A stretch of DNA of 54,312 nt from Idiomarina sp. A28L (lineage in GTDB: Bacteria; Pseudomonadota; Gammaproteobacteria; Enterobacterales; Alteromonadaceae): contig NZ_AFPO01000028.1 of NCBI RefSeq assembly GCF_000218785.1, positions 1-54,312 of the forward strand, read 5' to 3'. Positions 43,385-53,116 of the stretch are shown here, piece after piece; position 1 is the stretch's first letter; every line of letters begins with the position of its first letter. Under the pieces are notes generated by a model that did no database searches, was not told where the DNA came from, and saw only the letters and a program-made list of their open reading frames with translations. The position numbers and the translations under genes are program-made.

Positions 43385-45365
43385 ATTCAGTTTTTTCTAG
43401 CTGTTCTTCTTTACTTACAGGTTTGCGCTGATCTTCCCAATCAATATCATCTTGCGGTAATTCCATTAAAAAACGGCTCACTTCTGGGCGAATAGTTTCA
43501 CCATATTGGCGGCGCTGTTTGGCCAACGTAAATGTGAGTTTGCGCTGAGCTCGGGTAACGCCAACATAGGCCAAGCGCCGTTCTTCCTCAATATCATCAT
43601 TATCAATACTGGTTTGATGCGGCAGTAAGCCCTCTTCCATGCCCACTAAAAACACATAGGGGAATTCTAAACCTTTGGAAGAATGCAGCGTCATGAGTTG
43701 TACTTGATCGGAATCATCTTCCTCATCTTGGCGCGAGAGCATATCGCGAAGCACCAAGCGGGAAACAACTTGATCAAGCGACATCGCATCATTTTCGGGG
43801 CTCCCCATGAGCATATCACTCACCCAACGGAATAGTTCGTTCACATTTTTAATTCGCATTTCAGCCGCGGTAGGGCTGCCGCTACTTTCAAATAACCAAT
43901 CTTCGTAATGAATGGCTTGAATCATAGCTTTAACTGCCTGTGTAGCGTGCTGTTCGCCTGAATCACTCTCGCGTGCCGTGTGTAAAATTAGCTGAGTGAA
44001 TTCTTGTACATCATGGTATGCCCGAGTAGCCAACATGGTTTTTAGGCCCGAGTGTTGGCAAGTTGCGAACAAACTAAGGTTTTCTTGGTGCGCGAGTTGG
44101 CCAATGCGCTCAATGGTGTTCGGGCCAATACCCCTGCGTGGTGTGTTAATGATACGCAAAAAAGCATTATCATCGTTTGGGTTCACCACTAAGCGTAAAT
44201 AAGCCAAAATATCCTTTACTTCAGCACGAGCAAAAAATGATTGGCCACCAGTTATTTTATAGGGGATGCGGTTGTTCATCAGCGCTTTTTCAAAAATTCG
44301 CGCTTGGTGATTACCGCGGTACAAAATTGCGTAATCGCCATAACGAGTGCTATCCATAAAGCGCTCTCGGATGATTTCGGCTACTACCCGCTCGGCTTCA
44401 TTTTCTTCATTTTTACCGAATATTACCCGCAGCGGCTCGCCGTATTCCATCGCGGAAAATAGCTTTTTCTCAAAAACGTGTGGGTTATTGGCAATGAGAA
44501 TGTTGGCACTTTTTAAAATGCGGCCAACTGAACGATAATTTTGCTCAAGTTTGATTACTTTTAAGGTAGGAAAGTGCTTCTGCAACAACGCCAGGTTTTC
44601 CGGTTGCGCTCCACGCCAAGAGTAAATACTTTGATCATCATCACCCACCACGGTAAAACGCCCGCGCTCGCCAACTAGCAGGCGAACTAATTCATATTGG
44701 CTGGTGTTGGTATCTTGATATTCATCAACTAATAAATAGCGAATGCGTTGTTGCCAACGCTGGCGAACTTCTGGCACTTGCTTGAGCAGCAGAGTGGGCA
44801 AAAGAATGAGATCATCAAAATCAAGTGCGTTGCAGGCTTTCAAGTGGCGTTGATAGGCAACGTAAAGCTCAGCGAAAATCGCATCATCGGGCATGTTGCT
44901 ATCAGGTTGCACATGCTCCGGTAGCTGCATGGCATTTTTCCAGTGGCTAATGCGCTGTTGTAAACGCTGCAGCATGGCTTTATCGGCATCTATGCTATCT
45001 TCGCTGAGCGCACTTAGTAGCGCAAAAGAATCTTGATCATCAAACAGCGAAAAGCCAGGTTTAAAGCCAAGCATTGCCGCTTCGCGGCGAATCATATCTA
45101 GGCCCAGCGTGTGAAATGTAGATACTCTTAGGCCACGGCAGTTTTTTCGGCCCAACCGTTGCGAAATTCGTTCGCGCATTTCGCGAGCGGCTTTATTAGT
45201 AAAGGTAACGGCTGCAATGTGGTTTGCTTTATAGCCAGCTTGGTTTACTAAATATGCGATTTTCTCGGTAATTACGCGAGTTTTACCACTGCCCGCGCCC
45301 GCGAGCACTAGCGTAGGGCCACTAATATATTCTACTGCCCCTTGCTGTTGTGGGTTTAATTGCAT
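43347..45365 (-). CDS. rep: ATP-dependent DNA helicase Rep
   Basis: Rep is a 3'-5' superfamily 1 helicase that helps restart and clear replication forks. The 672-aa length equals the family standard and is shorter than UvrD or PcrA. Visible motifs: Q motif LNPQQQGAV, Walker A GAGSGKT (23-29), TFTNKAAREM, LLVDEYQDTN, VGDDDQSIYSWRGA, QNYRS and VGVTRAQRKL. It is followed by the convergent GGDEF/EAL gene and is divergent from ubiK. Confidence 0.95.
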   Translation of the reverse strand: MQLNPQQQGAVEYISGPTLVLAGAGSGKTRVITEKIAYLVNQAGYKANHIAAVTFTNKAAREMRERISQRLGRKNCRGLRVSTFHTLGLDMIRREAAMLGFKPGFSLFDDQDSFALLSALSEDSIDADKAMLQRLQQRISHWKNAMQLPEHVQPDSNMPDDAIFAELYVAYQRHLKACNALDFDDLILLPTLLLKQVPEVRQRWQQRIRYLLVDEYQDTNTSQYELVRLLVGERGRFTVVGDDDQSIYSWRGAQPENLALLQKHFPTLKVIKLEQNYRSVGRILKSANILIANNPHVFEKKLFSAMEYGEPLRVIFGKNEENEAERVVAEIIRERFMDSTRYGDYAILYRGNHQARIFEKALMNNRIPYKITGGQSFFARAEVKDILAYLRLVVNPNDDNAFLRIINTPRRGIGPNTIERIGQLAHQENLSLFATCQHSGLKTMLATRAYHDVQEFTQLILHTARESDSGEQHATQAVKAMIQAIHYEDWLFESSGSPTAAEMRIKNVNELFRWVSDMLMGSPENDAMSLDQVVSRLVLRDMLSRQDEEDDSDQVQLMTLHSSKGLEFPYVFLVGMEEGLLPHQTSIDNDDIEEERRLAYVGVTRAQRKLTFTLAKQRRQYGETIRPEVSRFLMELPQDDIDWEDQRKPVSKEEQLEKTESNLAKLREMLRK

Positions 45366-45529
45366 GCTTATGCCGCCGCCAAAAAATAAATTTTAATGCT
45401 GAGTGGGAAAGGGCGCATTGTACCCGAATTAGCCAATATGCCATAACCAGAATTTGCGGTATGCTGTAGCCATAGGTGCTGCCCGTTTTCAAAGCAGCAA
45501 TAATAAGTAAACAGAGTAGGATAATTAAT

Positions 45530-45769
45530 ATGATTGATGCGAAAAAAATTGAGCAAATCGCGAAACAAATCACCGAAAGCATTCCACCGGGTGTGCGTGG
45601 TATGGCTGATAATTTGGAACAAAAAGTAAAACAAGCGGTGCAAGGCCAGCTGAGCAAACTTGATGTGGTAACGCGTGAAGAAATGGAAATTCAGCAGCAT
45701 TTAATTTTGCGCTTGCGCCAACGTATCGAAGCGCTCGAAGCAAAGTTAGAAGAACAAGAAAAGAAATAA
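45530..45769 (+). CDS. ubiK: Ubiquinone biosynthesis accessory factor UbiK (BMFP/YqiC family)
   Basis: UbiK is a small coiled-coil protein that assists the aerobic ubiquinone biosynthesis complex with UbiJ and binds membranes. The 79-aa sequence has the family's N-terminal amphipathic helix (IDAKKIEQIAKQITESIPPGV) and the coiled coil VVTREEMEIQQHLILRLRQRIEALEAKL. The ATG at 45,530, with AGGA upstream and the canonical MIDAKK start, is preferred over a frame beginning 18 codons earlier. It is divergent from rep. Confidence 0.93.
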   Translation: MIDAKKIEQIAKQITESIPPGVRGMADNLEQKVKQAVQGQLSKLDVVTREEMEIQQHLILRLRQRIEALEAKLEEQEKK

Positions 45770-45824
45770 AAATTCTATGGGTTGTAGCCCTGTTGGCTTT
45801 GCAACCGTTTTAAGGAATTAGCCG

Positions 45825-47270
45825 TTGGTTTCATTTTGGCTACAGCGATTTAGTACGCGTACGCAATTTTTTATTGCCATTGCCGGCACTGGGATATTCT
45901 TGGTGGCGGTTGTTTTGCTGGGCGTGCGTAGCTATTTTTTGAGCAACTTTACGAACTACATTGCTGAGCAAGAGCAACAGCGTTTACAACCGGTAGCAGC
46001 AGTTTTTTCGGAGTATTACAGTAATCTTGTGGAACAGCTTAGCAATCGGGGCGTTGCTCAAATCGATGAGGCCGAGTTGTGGCGTATGGTGCTAACGAAC
46101 ATTCAACGAGATCTGCTGATAAACCCTAGCCGGGTTAATTTAGATCCGGCACTTAGTTTTAGTGAATTGAATTTAGAAACACTCGGTGGGTATCGCGTAT
46201 TTGGTGTGGCTATTGAAGATCCGGTATCGGTGGCGGTGCTGAGTAACGGCGCGATTATTGCCACTTTAAGTACAGTAATGCCTCGAGGGCAAATGCAGCC
46301 AATTGATGCAGTATTTAGCCAGCAACAAGAAAAAGCACTTTTGTGGGCCGGCGGTTTTGCTCTTGCGGTTGCAGCTTTAGTGGCGTGGCTGCTGGCCATA
46401 CAATTGCGCAAACGTTTATTGCTATTGCGGCAAAATACTCAGGAAATCGCGGCGGGAAACTATCAATACTTTAAACAGGGTAAATCGCTAACCGAAAATG
46501 GTACTGCAAACGATGATATTGGTGAGCTATCGCTGGCTATTAATAGTTTGGCGGAAACCCTAGCTAATACGGAAAATAATCGCCGCCAATTTATGGCCGA
46601 TATTGCCCATGAGTTGCGCACGCCACTCACCATTCTGAAGGGTGAATTAGAGGCGGTAGAAGATGATATTCGCACTCCAAGCAAGGAATTTTGCCAACTA
46701 CTGCTGCAACAAACCGATCAACTTAATCACCTTGTGCAAGATCTGCAATCACTCGCTCAAGTTGAAACCATGCAGTATCAATGGCAGCCGCTAGATTTAA
46801 ACCAACTGTTGGTGCGCATAGCGCAGCAAATAGAAACACAAACGGAAGCTGCGGGTTTAAATATTGTATATCGCGGGCTAGCCAACCCGGTATGGGTGCA
46901 GGCGGATTCAAACCGCTTACAACAAGCGCTCATGAACCTTTTGCAAAATAGCGTGCGATATACAAAAGCGCCCGGTTCAATTGCCATTGAGCTGCAGCTT
47001 GATACGGCTGCAAAAAACGTTTACATCATTATTGAAGATAGCGCCCCGGGAGTTTCTGCGGAACATATTCCACATTTGTTCGAACGCTTTTACCGCATTG
47101 ATGCGCACCGGCAACGAGCAACCGGAGGGAGTGGTTTGGGCTTAGCAATTGTGGCGCAAATTATTCGAGCGCACTCAGGTACTGTGCAGGCAAAACCCAG
47201 TGAAATGGGCGGTTTAAGTATTCAACTTAAGTTGCCACTACTGGCTAAAAATGAAATACAGCAGAATTAA
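45825..47270 (+). CDS. baeS: Sensor histidine kinase, BaeS-like
   Basis: A 481-aa membrane kinase: TM1 (about 14-40), a periplasmic sensor (40-165), TM2 (167-190), HAMP (190-245), HisKA with phosphoacceptor His262 in ADIAHELRTPLT, and HATPase with NLLQNSVRYT (N box), EDSAPGVS (G1), FERFYR and GGSGLGLAIV (G2). The arrangement and closeness to an OmpR-type regulator match BaeS, which senses envelope stress, but the name rests on family resemblance. The start is a TTG at 45,825 after AAGGAATTAGCC. The kinase gene precedes the regulator gene. Confidence 0.85.
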   Translation: MVSFWLQRFSTRTQFFIAIAGTGIFLVAVVLLGVRSYFLSNFTNYIAEQEQQRLQPVAAVFSEYYSNLVEQLSNRGVAQIDEAELWRMVLTNIQRDLLINPSRVNLDPALSFSELNLETLGGYRVFGVAIEDPVSVAVLSNGAIIATLSTVMPRGQMQPIDAVFSQQQEKALLWAGGFALAVAALVAWLLAIQLRKRLLLLRQNTQEIAAGNYQYFKQGKSLTENGTANDDIGELSLAINSLAETLANTENNRRQFMADIAHELRTPLTILKGELEAVEDDIRTPSKEFCQLLLQQTDQLNHLVQDLQSLAQVETMQYQWQPLDLNQLLVRIAQQIETQTEAAGLNIVYRGLANPVWVQADSNRLQQALMNLLQNSVRYTKAPGSIAIELQLDTAAKNVYIIIEDSAPGVSAEHIPHLFERFYRIDAHRQRATGGSGLGLAIVAQIIRAHSGTVQAKPSEMGGLSIQLKLPLLAKNEIQQN

Positions 47271-47304
47271 TTATTTTGATTGTGAATAACTAGGGAGCGC
47301 GCGG

Positions 47305-47979
47305 GTGAGCTATTTGCTAGTAGTGGAAGATGAGGCCGCCATACGCCAACTATTGGTTGATTATTTGCAGCAAGCTGGCCATGTGGTTAAAGCTATTGAG
47401 CGTGGTGATGATGCACTAGCGCAAATTCGTAGAGATCCACCTGAACTTGTTTTGCTTGATGTAATGCTGCCAGGCATCGATGGCTTAGAAGTATGTCGGC
47501 ACGTGCGCGAGTTTAGCCATGTTCCGGTGATTTTCTTAACGGCTCGGCATGATGAAATAGATCGTATCGTTGGTTTGCGTTTAGGTGCCGATGATTACAT
47601 AGTGAAGCCGTTTAGCCCTCGCGAAGTAGTAGCCCGCGTTGAAGCCATGCTCAGGCGGAGCCGATGGCATAACGAAGTGGCAGCGCAGGAACCTACTCTG
47701 GGATTACACTTAAACGTAAGTGATTACCAAGCGTTTTGGGGCGAGCAATTGCTTGACCTTACACCGGTAGAGTTTCGTTTGCTAGTGGCTTTGCAGGAAC
47801 ACCCAGGCCGAGTGTTCCGCCGAGATGAACTCATCGATGTAGCCTATGATGATCACCGAATTGTGAGTGATCGAACTGTTGATAGCCATATTAAGAACCT
47901 TCGGCATAAGTTGCATGCAGCTGGCGCCGAAGAGGTAATTCAGGCTGTTTACGGCGTAGGTTATCGTTACCTTTTATGA
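47305..47979 (+). CDS. baeR: OmpR-family response regulator, BaeR-like
   Basis: A 224-aa regulator with a receiver domain (acidic pair VVEDE, phosphoacceptor Asp52 in LLDVMLPG, Thr in FLTAR, Lys in DYIVKPF) and a winged-helix trans_reg_C domain (LTPVEFRLLVALQEHPGRVFRRDELI, SDRTVDSHIKNLRHKL). It begins with GTG after GGGAGCGCGCGG and lies 34 bases after the kinase gene, so they form one operon. The exported EF-hand gene downstream could be a target. Confidence 0.88.
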   Translation: MSYLLVVEDEAAIRQLLVDYLQQAGHVVKAIERGDDALAQIRRDPPELVLLDVMLPGIDGLEVCRHVREFSHVPVIFLTARHDEIDRIVGLRLGADDYIVKPFSPREVVARVEAMLRRSRWHNEVAAQEPTLGLHLNVSDYQAFWGEQLLDLTPVEFRLLVALQEHPGRVFRRDELIDVAYDDHRIVSDRTVDSHIKNLRHKLHAAGAEEVIQAVYGVGYRYLL

Positions 47980-48079
47980 AGCTCCACAATTTCTCCATAT
48001 TTAACGCATATTCACTGCACCTTTAATGGGCATACTGATTGCGAGTGATGAGGCCAATGTGGCTTATAAGGAGTGAGTG

Positions 48080-48787
48080 ATGAAAAAATTAAATAAAATA
48101 ACGAATACCTTAGTTTGTATGTTGCCAGTAATTGCAATGGGCGCAGCCATTGCTGTTGAACGTAACGCGGATGATGCTAGTGTTTCACCTACACGCATGA
48201 TTTGGAGTGAGGCCCCGCCAGCACCACCTGCACCGCCAGAGCCATCAAAGCCAATGCGCATGATGTGGGTTGATCACATTAATGTAGAAGGTGATGTAGA
48301 CCGTGCAGAACTTCGTGCAAGGGCTCAAGAAGTGCGTGCTGAGGCCTTACGTGAGCAGTTTCTGCAATTTGATTTAGATGGTAATGGTTTTATTACCCAA
48401 GCTGAATTCACTGAAGTTATGGTGGAGCATGCACGGAAAAATGCCGAGCAAATGTTTCAACGGTTTGGTGATGATGGCACCGGAGTTATCAGTGAAGAAC
48501 GCTTTATTGAAAACTTCCAAGAGCGTCGAATTCATGGGAACCGGGGCCACGGAGCTCGCGATATTTCACCAGAAGATCGCGAACGTATTCGCCAAGCTCG
48601 AGAGCTAGCGCGCGAAGCTGCAGCAGAAGGGCGGCACCGTGTTATTGAATTACGCGCTAATGAGATGGAAATGGAATTTCATGATGGCGAGCGTTTAAGA
48701 ATGCGTGGCGGTGAAGTTACCCGCACCGTTGATGAGGATGGTAACCAAGTAATTATTATTAAGCGGAAACAGAAAAAAGAAGATTAA
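48080..48787 (+). CDS. Exported EF-hand protein of unknown function
   Basis: The 235-aa protein has a signal peptide (LVCMLPVIAMGAAIA), a proline-rich stretch (APPAPPAPPEPSKP, 46-58) and one good EF-hand loop DLDGNGFITQAE (98-109) that should bind calcium. A second, degenerate loop is at about 131-142 (DDGTGVISEERF), followed by an arginine-rich helical region and a basic C-terminus (IIIKRKQKKED). TAAGGAG lies before the ATG at 48,080. Its position after a BaeSR-like pair recalls periplasmic stress proteins such as Spy, but the sequence is not of that family. A terminator follows. Confidence 0.75.
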   Translation: MKKLNKITNTLVCMLPVIAMGAAIAVERNADDASVSPTRMIWSEAPPAPPAPPEPSKPMRMMWVDHINVEGDVDRAELRARAQEVRAEALREQFLQFDLDGNGFITQAEFTEVMVEHARKNAEQMFQRFGDDGTGVISEERFIENFQERRIHGNRGHGARDISPEDRERIRQARELAREAAAEGRHRVIELRANEMEMEFHDGERLRMRGGEVTRTVDEDGNQVIIIKRKQKKED

Positions 48788-48806
48788 ATTTCTGTGCGTT
48801 TAACAG

Positions 48807-48836
48807 CAAAAGAGAGCTTTTGAGCTCTCTTTTTTA
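48807..48836 (+). terminator. Rho-independent terminator after the EF-hand gene
   Basis: AAAGAGAGCT and AGCTCTCTTT pair around TTTG with a following T tract. The symmetric A and T tracts could also serve the convergent gene on the other strand. Confidence 0.85.
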
Positions 48837-48865
48837 TTTTTAAAATGAAGAAACTGCGCCGGTGT

Positions 48866-49816
48866 TTAGCTTTCCAGCTTTTTCAAAGCTTCTCTAAGAT
48901 TTTCATCGTTTTCGGCGCTAACTTGAGCCTCAGCTTTCATGGCATTCGCTTCTTCTATGCGATCTTGGTGAAAGTAGATTTGCGCTAAGCGATATTGTGC
49001 CCAACCTGCTGGGGTAGTTTCAGGCACTCTGTTTTCCGCTAACAATACCTGTAAGTAGTGGGCTCCGTTTGCTAGCTCCTCACCCGATTCCGCCGCTAGC
49101 TTTCCCCACTGATAATATACTTGTGCGGCTAGCGCTTGGTGTTCTTCGTTGTCGCTATCGGTGTTCGCTAATACATACTGCATTTGGCTAAGTGCTTCGG
49201 CATATTTTTGGGCATTTACGCGCAACGCTATGTAATTTATTCGAATGCTTAGGTTCTCGGGCTGATCATTAAACCAAGCTAACCATGCGGCTTCTTCTGC
49301 CTCAGTATCTTCGGCCATTGCAGCCAAGGCAATATCAGCCTGAAAGCGAAATGGGCTATTTAGTTGTTTCAGGCGCTCGGCGTGAAAAGCAGCCTGATCT
49401 TTATCACCGCCTGCGATACCTGGAGCGTTGGCGTGAAATTGCAATAGGCTTAAGTGCGCTAGTTCATGATTAGGTTCTTTTTCCAGCGCCTCATTCCATT
49501 GGTTACGCATACGGCGGGCTAAGAAGGGTAAACGAATAGCGCTGGCATCGTTCATGGAAAGTACCGTGATAATGCCTTCAAGAAAATGATAATCACCAGT
49601 ATTACCAAGGGTTCGGCGCAACTGCTTGAGTGCCTTATCGGCTGCTTTATGATCGTTTTCGCTAAGCGCAGCAACTACCGGTGCGAAGCCTTTATCAAGA
49701 TGATCAAAATTAAAGCGTTGCTCTTGTGCGCTTGCACTCGTTAAAACGCTGAGCCATAGCAGGGCCACCACAATGAGTTGCGGAACCCGGAGGCTTTTTA
49801 TAAATATCGTGTGCAT
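48866..49816 (-). CDS. Exported TPR-like repeat protein
   Basis: A 316-aa protein with signal peptide LIVVALLWLSVLTSASAQ and helical repeats resembling tetratricopeptide repeats across most of the chain (for example LAHLSLLQFHANAPG, YAEALSQMQYVLANT, WAQYRLAQIYFHQDRIEEANAM). Such periplasmic repeat proteins mediate protein contacts; the partner is unknown. A frame extends 27 codons upstream, but the ATG at 49,816 has AAGGG five bases before it and places the signal peptide correctly. Confidence 0.7.
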   Translation of the reverse strand: MHTIFIKSLRVPQLIVVALLWLSVLTSASAQEQRFNFDHLDKGFAPVVAALSENDHKAADKALKQLRRTLGNTGDYHFLEGIITVLSMNDASAIRLPFLARRMRNQWNEALEKEPNHELAHLSLLQFHANAPGIAGGDKDQAAFHAERLKQLNSPFRFQADIALAAMAEDTEAEEAAWLAWFNDQPENLSIRINYIALRVNAQKYAEALSQMQYVLANTDSDNEEHQALAAQVYYQWGKLAAESGEELANGAHYLQVLLAENRVPETTPAGWAQYRLAQIYFHQDRIEEANAMKAEAQVSAENDENLREALKKLES

Positions 49817-49980
49817 AAATACCCTTAGCATCAACATCTTTCGCCTAAGCGCTCTTACATGAGCGATTGGGAATAAAAAACAACCAAGGGTTAGCATAGC
49901 GTAGAATATTTATGCCTAGTTAGCGAAAATGTGTTTCAGAATATTTTTAGCAAGCTAGATATGAAGTTATCAGGGCCTAA

Positions 49981-52695
49981 CTAGGATCTTAGCAAGGCTA
50001 TAACATCGATTAGAGGCATTGGTTTATAGAAATAGAAGCCTTGAATTGCATCACAATGAAGCGCTGAACTAAATTCGGCTTGCTCCTTCGTTTCAACGCC
50101 TTCCACAACTATTTTCTTATCCAAGCTTTTTGCTAAATAGATTACCGATTCTGCAATTTTGCGGCTTTCAGAGCTTTCGGAAATATCTTTGATGAATGAA
50201 CGATCGATTTTAATAATATCTACCGGTAGGCGGTGCAATAGGCTCAGGCTCGAAAAGCCGGTGCCAAAATCATCTAAAGATACTTGTATACCGAGCGCAC
50301 GTAGCTCGTTTAATTTTACAGATAAATGCGCATGATCTTTACTCAAAACACTTTCGGTAAGTTCTACATTTAATGTATCTGGCGAAACTTTATAGCTGTT
50401 TAAGGTGCCAATAATTGAATCAACCAAGTTACCTCGATCGAATAACTGTGCCGATAAGTTAATCGCCATAGTGAGTTCAGGCGTTATTTTCTGTAGTTTT
50501 GCAAGTGAGGCAACGGCTTCTTCCAGTACAAGGGCCGATAACGCAATAATTTGCCCAGTTTGCTCGGCAACTGGAATAAAATCTCCCGGAGGGATAAAGC
50601 TTCCATCAGGTTGCGGCCAGCGTGCGAGCGCTTCGAAACCGATAATTTCATGATTGTACGTAGAAACTACTGGCTGAAAATGAACTCGGAACTCTTTATC
50701 TTCAATAGCGCGCTGAATTTTAGCGCGCAAGCGATACTGTTTTTCATAGCGCATAGCCATATCATGGCTAAATATTGAATAAGTATTACCACCGTTAACC
50801 TTCGCTTCCGACATTGCAACGTCGGCATTTTGAATCAATTTGGTGGCTGTTTCTTCGGCATCTCCCACTGAAGCTATACCAATGCTTGCAGTTAAATGAA
50901 TATCCAAAGCATTAATATCAAAGTTACGCTCTATTTCTTGATTCAGTTGAATTGCAATTTGTACTGCTTTGGCTTCCGAAGCGTTCGGCAGAAACACAAT
51001 AAATTCATCACCACTGAAACGAGCGGCTAGAGCTTCATTTGGAAGGCAGCTCTCTATTCGTTTGGCCGTTTCAGCAAGAATACGGTTACCAACGGTTAAG
51101 CCAAGGCTATCGTTTATGGGTTTAAAGCCATCGAGATCGATGAAAAGAACACGAATACTATGCGCGTTGTATTCGGATAACATTAATCTAATGTTTTCTT
51201 CGAGTACATCTCGGCGCAATAGCCCTGTTACACCATCAAATTTTGCTAAACGATCAAGCTTCAAGCGCTCCACTTTGAGTTTATTGTTGGTATCAATGAT
51301 GAAAATAAACAACAACGAGAGTACAAACGAAAAAATTAGTACTAGCTGGTTTGTCCGCGCTTGTGTCCACAGCAAACTGTAATCGGAAATAACAACAGTG
51401 AAGTTTGGTGTGTAGGCATCCATAAGGTTACGCGAATTCGCGAACTGGAATGGGTAATTACTATCGAGTTGGTTTTGCGTGAGCACATCAAAATTTGGCG
51501 TGTTAATAGCTATTAGCATGTTATCGGCGAGCTCGAGGTATAGTTGGAAGTACTTTAAGTGCTCAACCTGCCGAAACGTTGCGAAACTATTCAAATCGAT
51601 AGCCACCAATATTTGCGCGTGCAACGATTCATTCTCGAAAACAGGTTCGGAGAAAAATAGGATAGGGTATCTCTTATCTAGCGAAACGCGAGAAACCGAA
51701 AACGCTTGAACGCCTCGGTTCTCTTCAAACCAATGGCTCACTAAGCTGGTTATCTCTTGATCAGCAAAAATACTAGCATCAAGTTCATCGCTTAAATCTG
51801 ATTTACTTACGTGGGTTGTTTCTCCATCTGCATCAAAAATTGTAATAGATAAAGCATGGCTGTGATCGCGAATGAATAAATCTAAATCCAGTTGTTTTAA
51901 TGAGGGGTTGGTATCGGTGAGTACCCAACGCGTAGCTACTTTTTCAATAGAATTATTATATGTATAAAGCTTTTGCTGTAATTCATGGGTAGCCTGATTA
52001 ATTAGAGATAATGAGCGCTTTTCTAGTTCCTCGGTATTAATAATCGATAGTGATAGCCAAAGTAATAATCCAGCTAGAGATACAAGTACAGCAGGCATAA
52101 CGCTATTTTTTATTTCACGGAATAGAACGGTGTGGCAGCTTCCGCGTACCAAAGAGGCTAGCCCTAGCATGCCGATGATAACGGCCAATAAAGAGATACC
52201 AATTGGATTATCGAGTGTAGTTTCTGGTGTGAAATGAAATACCCAGCCAGTAACGATAACAATCAACGAAAATAGCAGAGAAGCAGAACCAAAAATCAGC
52301 CATGCAATATCGCTCACTTTGCTTTGCAGTTTTAATAAACTGCAACCACCAAGAAGCAAAATAAATGTGGCAAGTGCGCACGGTGCAATACCGTAGCCAT
52401 TGGTTGCTACAGGAAAAAGGGTAGGAAAAAACAAACCAAGGTATAGAAAGCTCGCATACCCGATAGAAATCAAAGCACCTAATACCCGAGTGTGCGCACT
52501 ACTAGATATACCCAACAACATAGTGGCGCCTATCACTATCATAGCGATACCGGAAACCATCATAAATTCGGGTCTGAGCAAGTCAACCTGGCCAAAAAAG
52601 CGATATGTAATCGCAATGATGCCAGTTAACACTGCTGTAAGTGCCGCAGTTGCATAATATGCAGCTGATACCTCTCGGTTCTTGAGTATGAGCAC
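49981..52695 (-). CDS. Membrane GGDEF/EAL bifunctional c-di-GMP protein
   Basis: A 904-aa protein with an N-terminal bundle of about six hydrophobic helices (residues 10-205, MASE-like), a periplasmic sensor region (230-430) bounded by further membrane helices (one near 445-465), GGDEF (about 475-640) and EAL (about 650-900). The cyclase motif reads SGDEF, a variant found in active enzymes. The EAL domain keeps GFEALARW, NLSAQLF, ELTESVL, DDFGTGFSS, IKIDRSF, VEGVETKEQ and QGFYF. Both activities are therefore possible, unlike in the other two GGDEF/EAL proteins of this window. It is transcribed alone. Confidence 0.88.
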   Translation of the reverse strand: MLILKNREVSAAYYATAALTAVLTGIIAITYRFFGQVDLLRPEFMMVSGIAMIVIGATMLLGISSSAHTRVLGALISIGYASFLYLGLFFPTLFPVATNGYGIAPCALATFILLLGGCSLLKLQSKVSDIAWLIFGSASLLFSLIVIVTGWVFHFTPETTLDNPIGISLLAVIIGMLGLASLVRGSCHTVLFREIKNSVMPAVLVSLAGLLLWLSLSIINTEELEKRSLSLINQATHELQQKLYTYNNSIEKVATRWVLTDTNPSLKQLDLDLFIRDHSHALSITIFDADGETTHVSKSDLSDELDASIFADQEITSLVSHWFEENRGVQAFSVSRVSLDKRYPILFFSEPVFENESLHAQILVAIDLNSFATFRQVEHLKYFQLYLELADNMLIAINTPNFDVLTQNQLDSNYPFQFANSRNLMDAYTPNFTVVISDYSLLWTQARTNQLVLIFSFVLSLLFIFIIDTNNKLKVERLKLDRLAKFDGVTGLLRRDVLEENIRLMLSEYNAHSIRVLFIDLDGFKPINDSLGLTVGNRILAETAKRIESCLPNEALAARFSGDEFIVFLPNASEAKAVQIAIQLNQEIERNFDINALDIHLTASIGIASVGDAEETATKLIQNADVAMSEAKVNGGNTYSIFSHDMAMRYEKQYRLRAKIQRAIEDKEFRVHFQPVVSTYNHEIIGFEALARWPQPDGSFIPPGDFIPVAEQTGQIIALSALVLEEAVASLAKLQKITPELTMAINLSAQLFDRGNLVDSIIGTLNSYKVSPDTLNVELTESVLSKDHAHLSVKLNELRALGIQVSLDDFGTGFSSLSLLHRLPVDIIKIDRSFIKDISESSESRKIAESVIYLAKSLDKKIVVEGVETKEQAEFSSALHCDAIQGFYFYKPMPLIDVIALLRS

Positions 52696-53116
52696 TATGA
52701 ATTCTTCTGTGTTGAACTATTAAAAGATAATCACTTGTGGGCCCTATAATGCACGAATTTGCAATCGCTAGAACAAGTGGATACAAAAATAAAAGTAAAT
52801 TTCATATAAATTTTAGTCAAGAATAGCAATGAGGAATTGGTTTGCACAAGCGTTTTAGTGGTCCGATTACAAAATACCCCGAAGGGAGTATCTTTCTCAT
52901 GTGTTTCCTAGCGTTGCGGGGCGAAATCGCATTCTTTTTGAAAGCCCCTAACGGCGTATAACGACGCACGTTTGTGCTTAGTTTACTTTGGGTTTGATAG
53001 GTGTTCTTCATTAGGCGTAATCGTTCGTGCGTAATCACTGAAATTTTAGGAAATAGTTAGCCCCTTTGCTGATTCGAGCTAAACTTTTCGTTTTGCAGGA
53101 AGCAATCGAGGTAGCT
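52696..53116. other. Gene-free leader between the GGDEF/EAL gene and comM
   Basis: About 420 bases without a supported gene. A small inverted repeat, ATACCCC-GAA-GGGAGTAT (52,874-52,891), and a GGGGC/GCCCC pair (52,918-52,948) could fold, but neither is followed by a T tract. The region should hold the divergent promoters of the flanking genes. Short frames inside it have no ribosome binding site. Confidence 0.35.
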
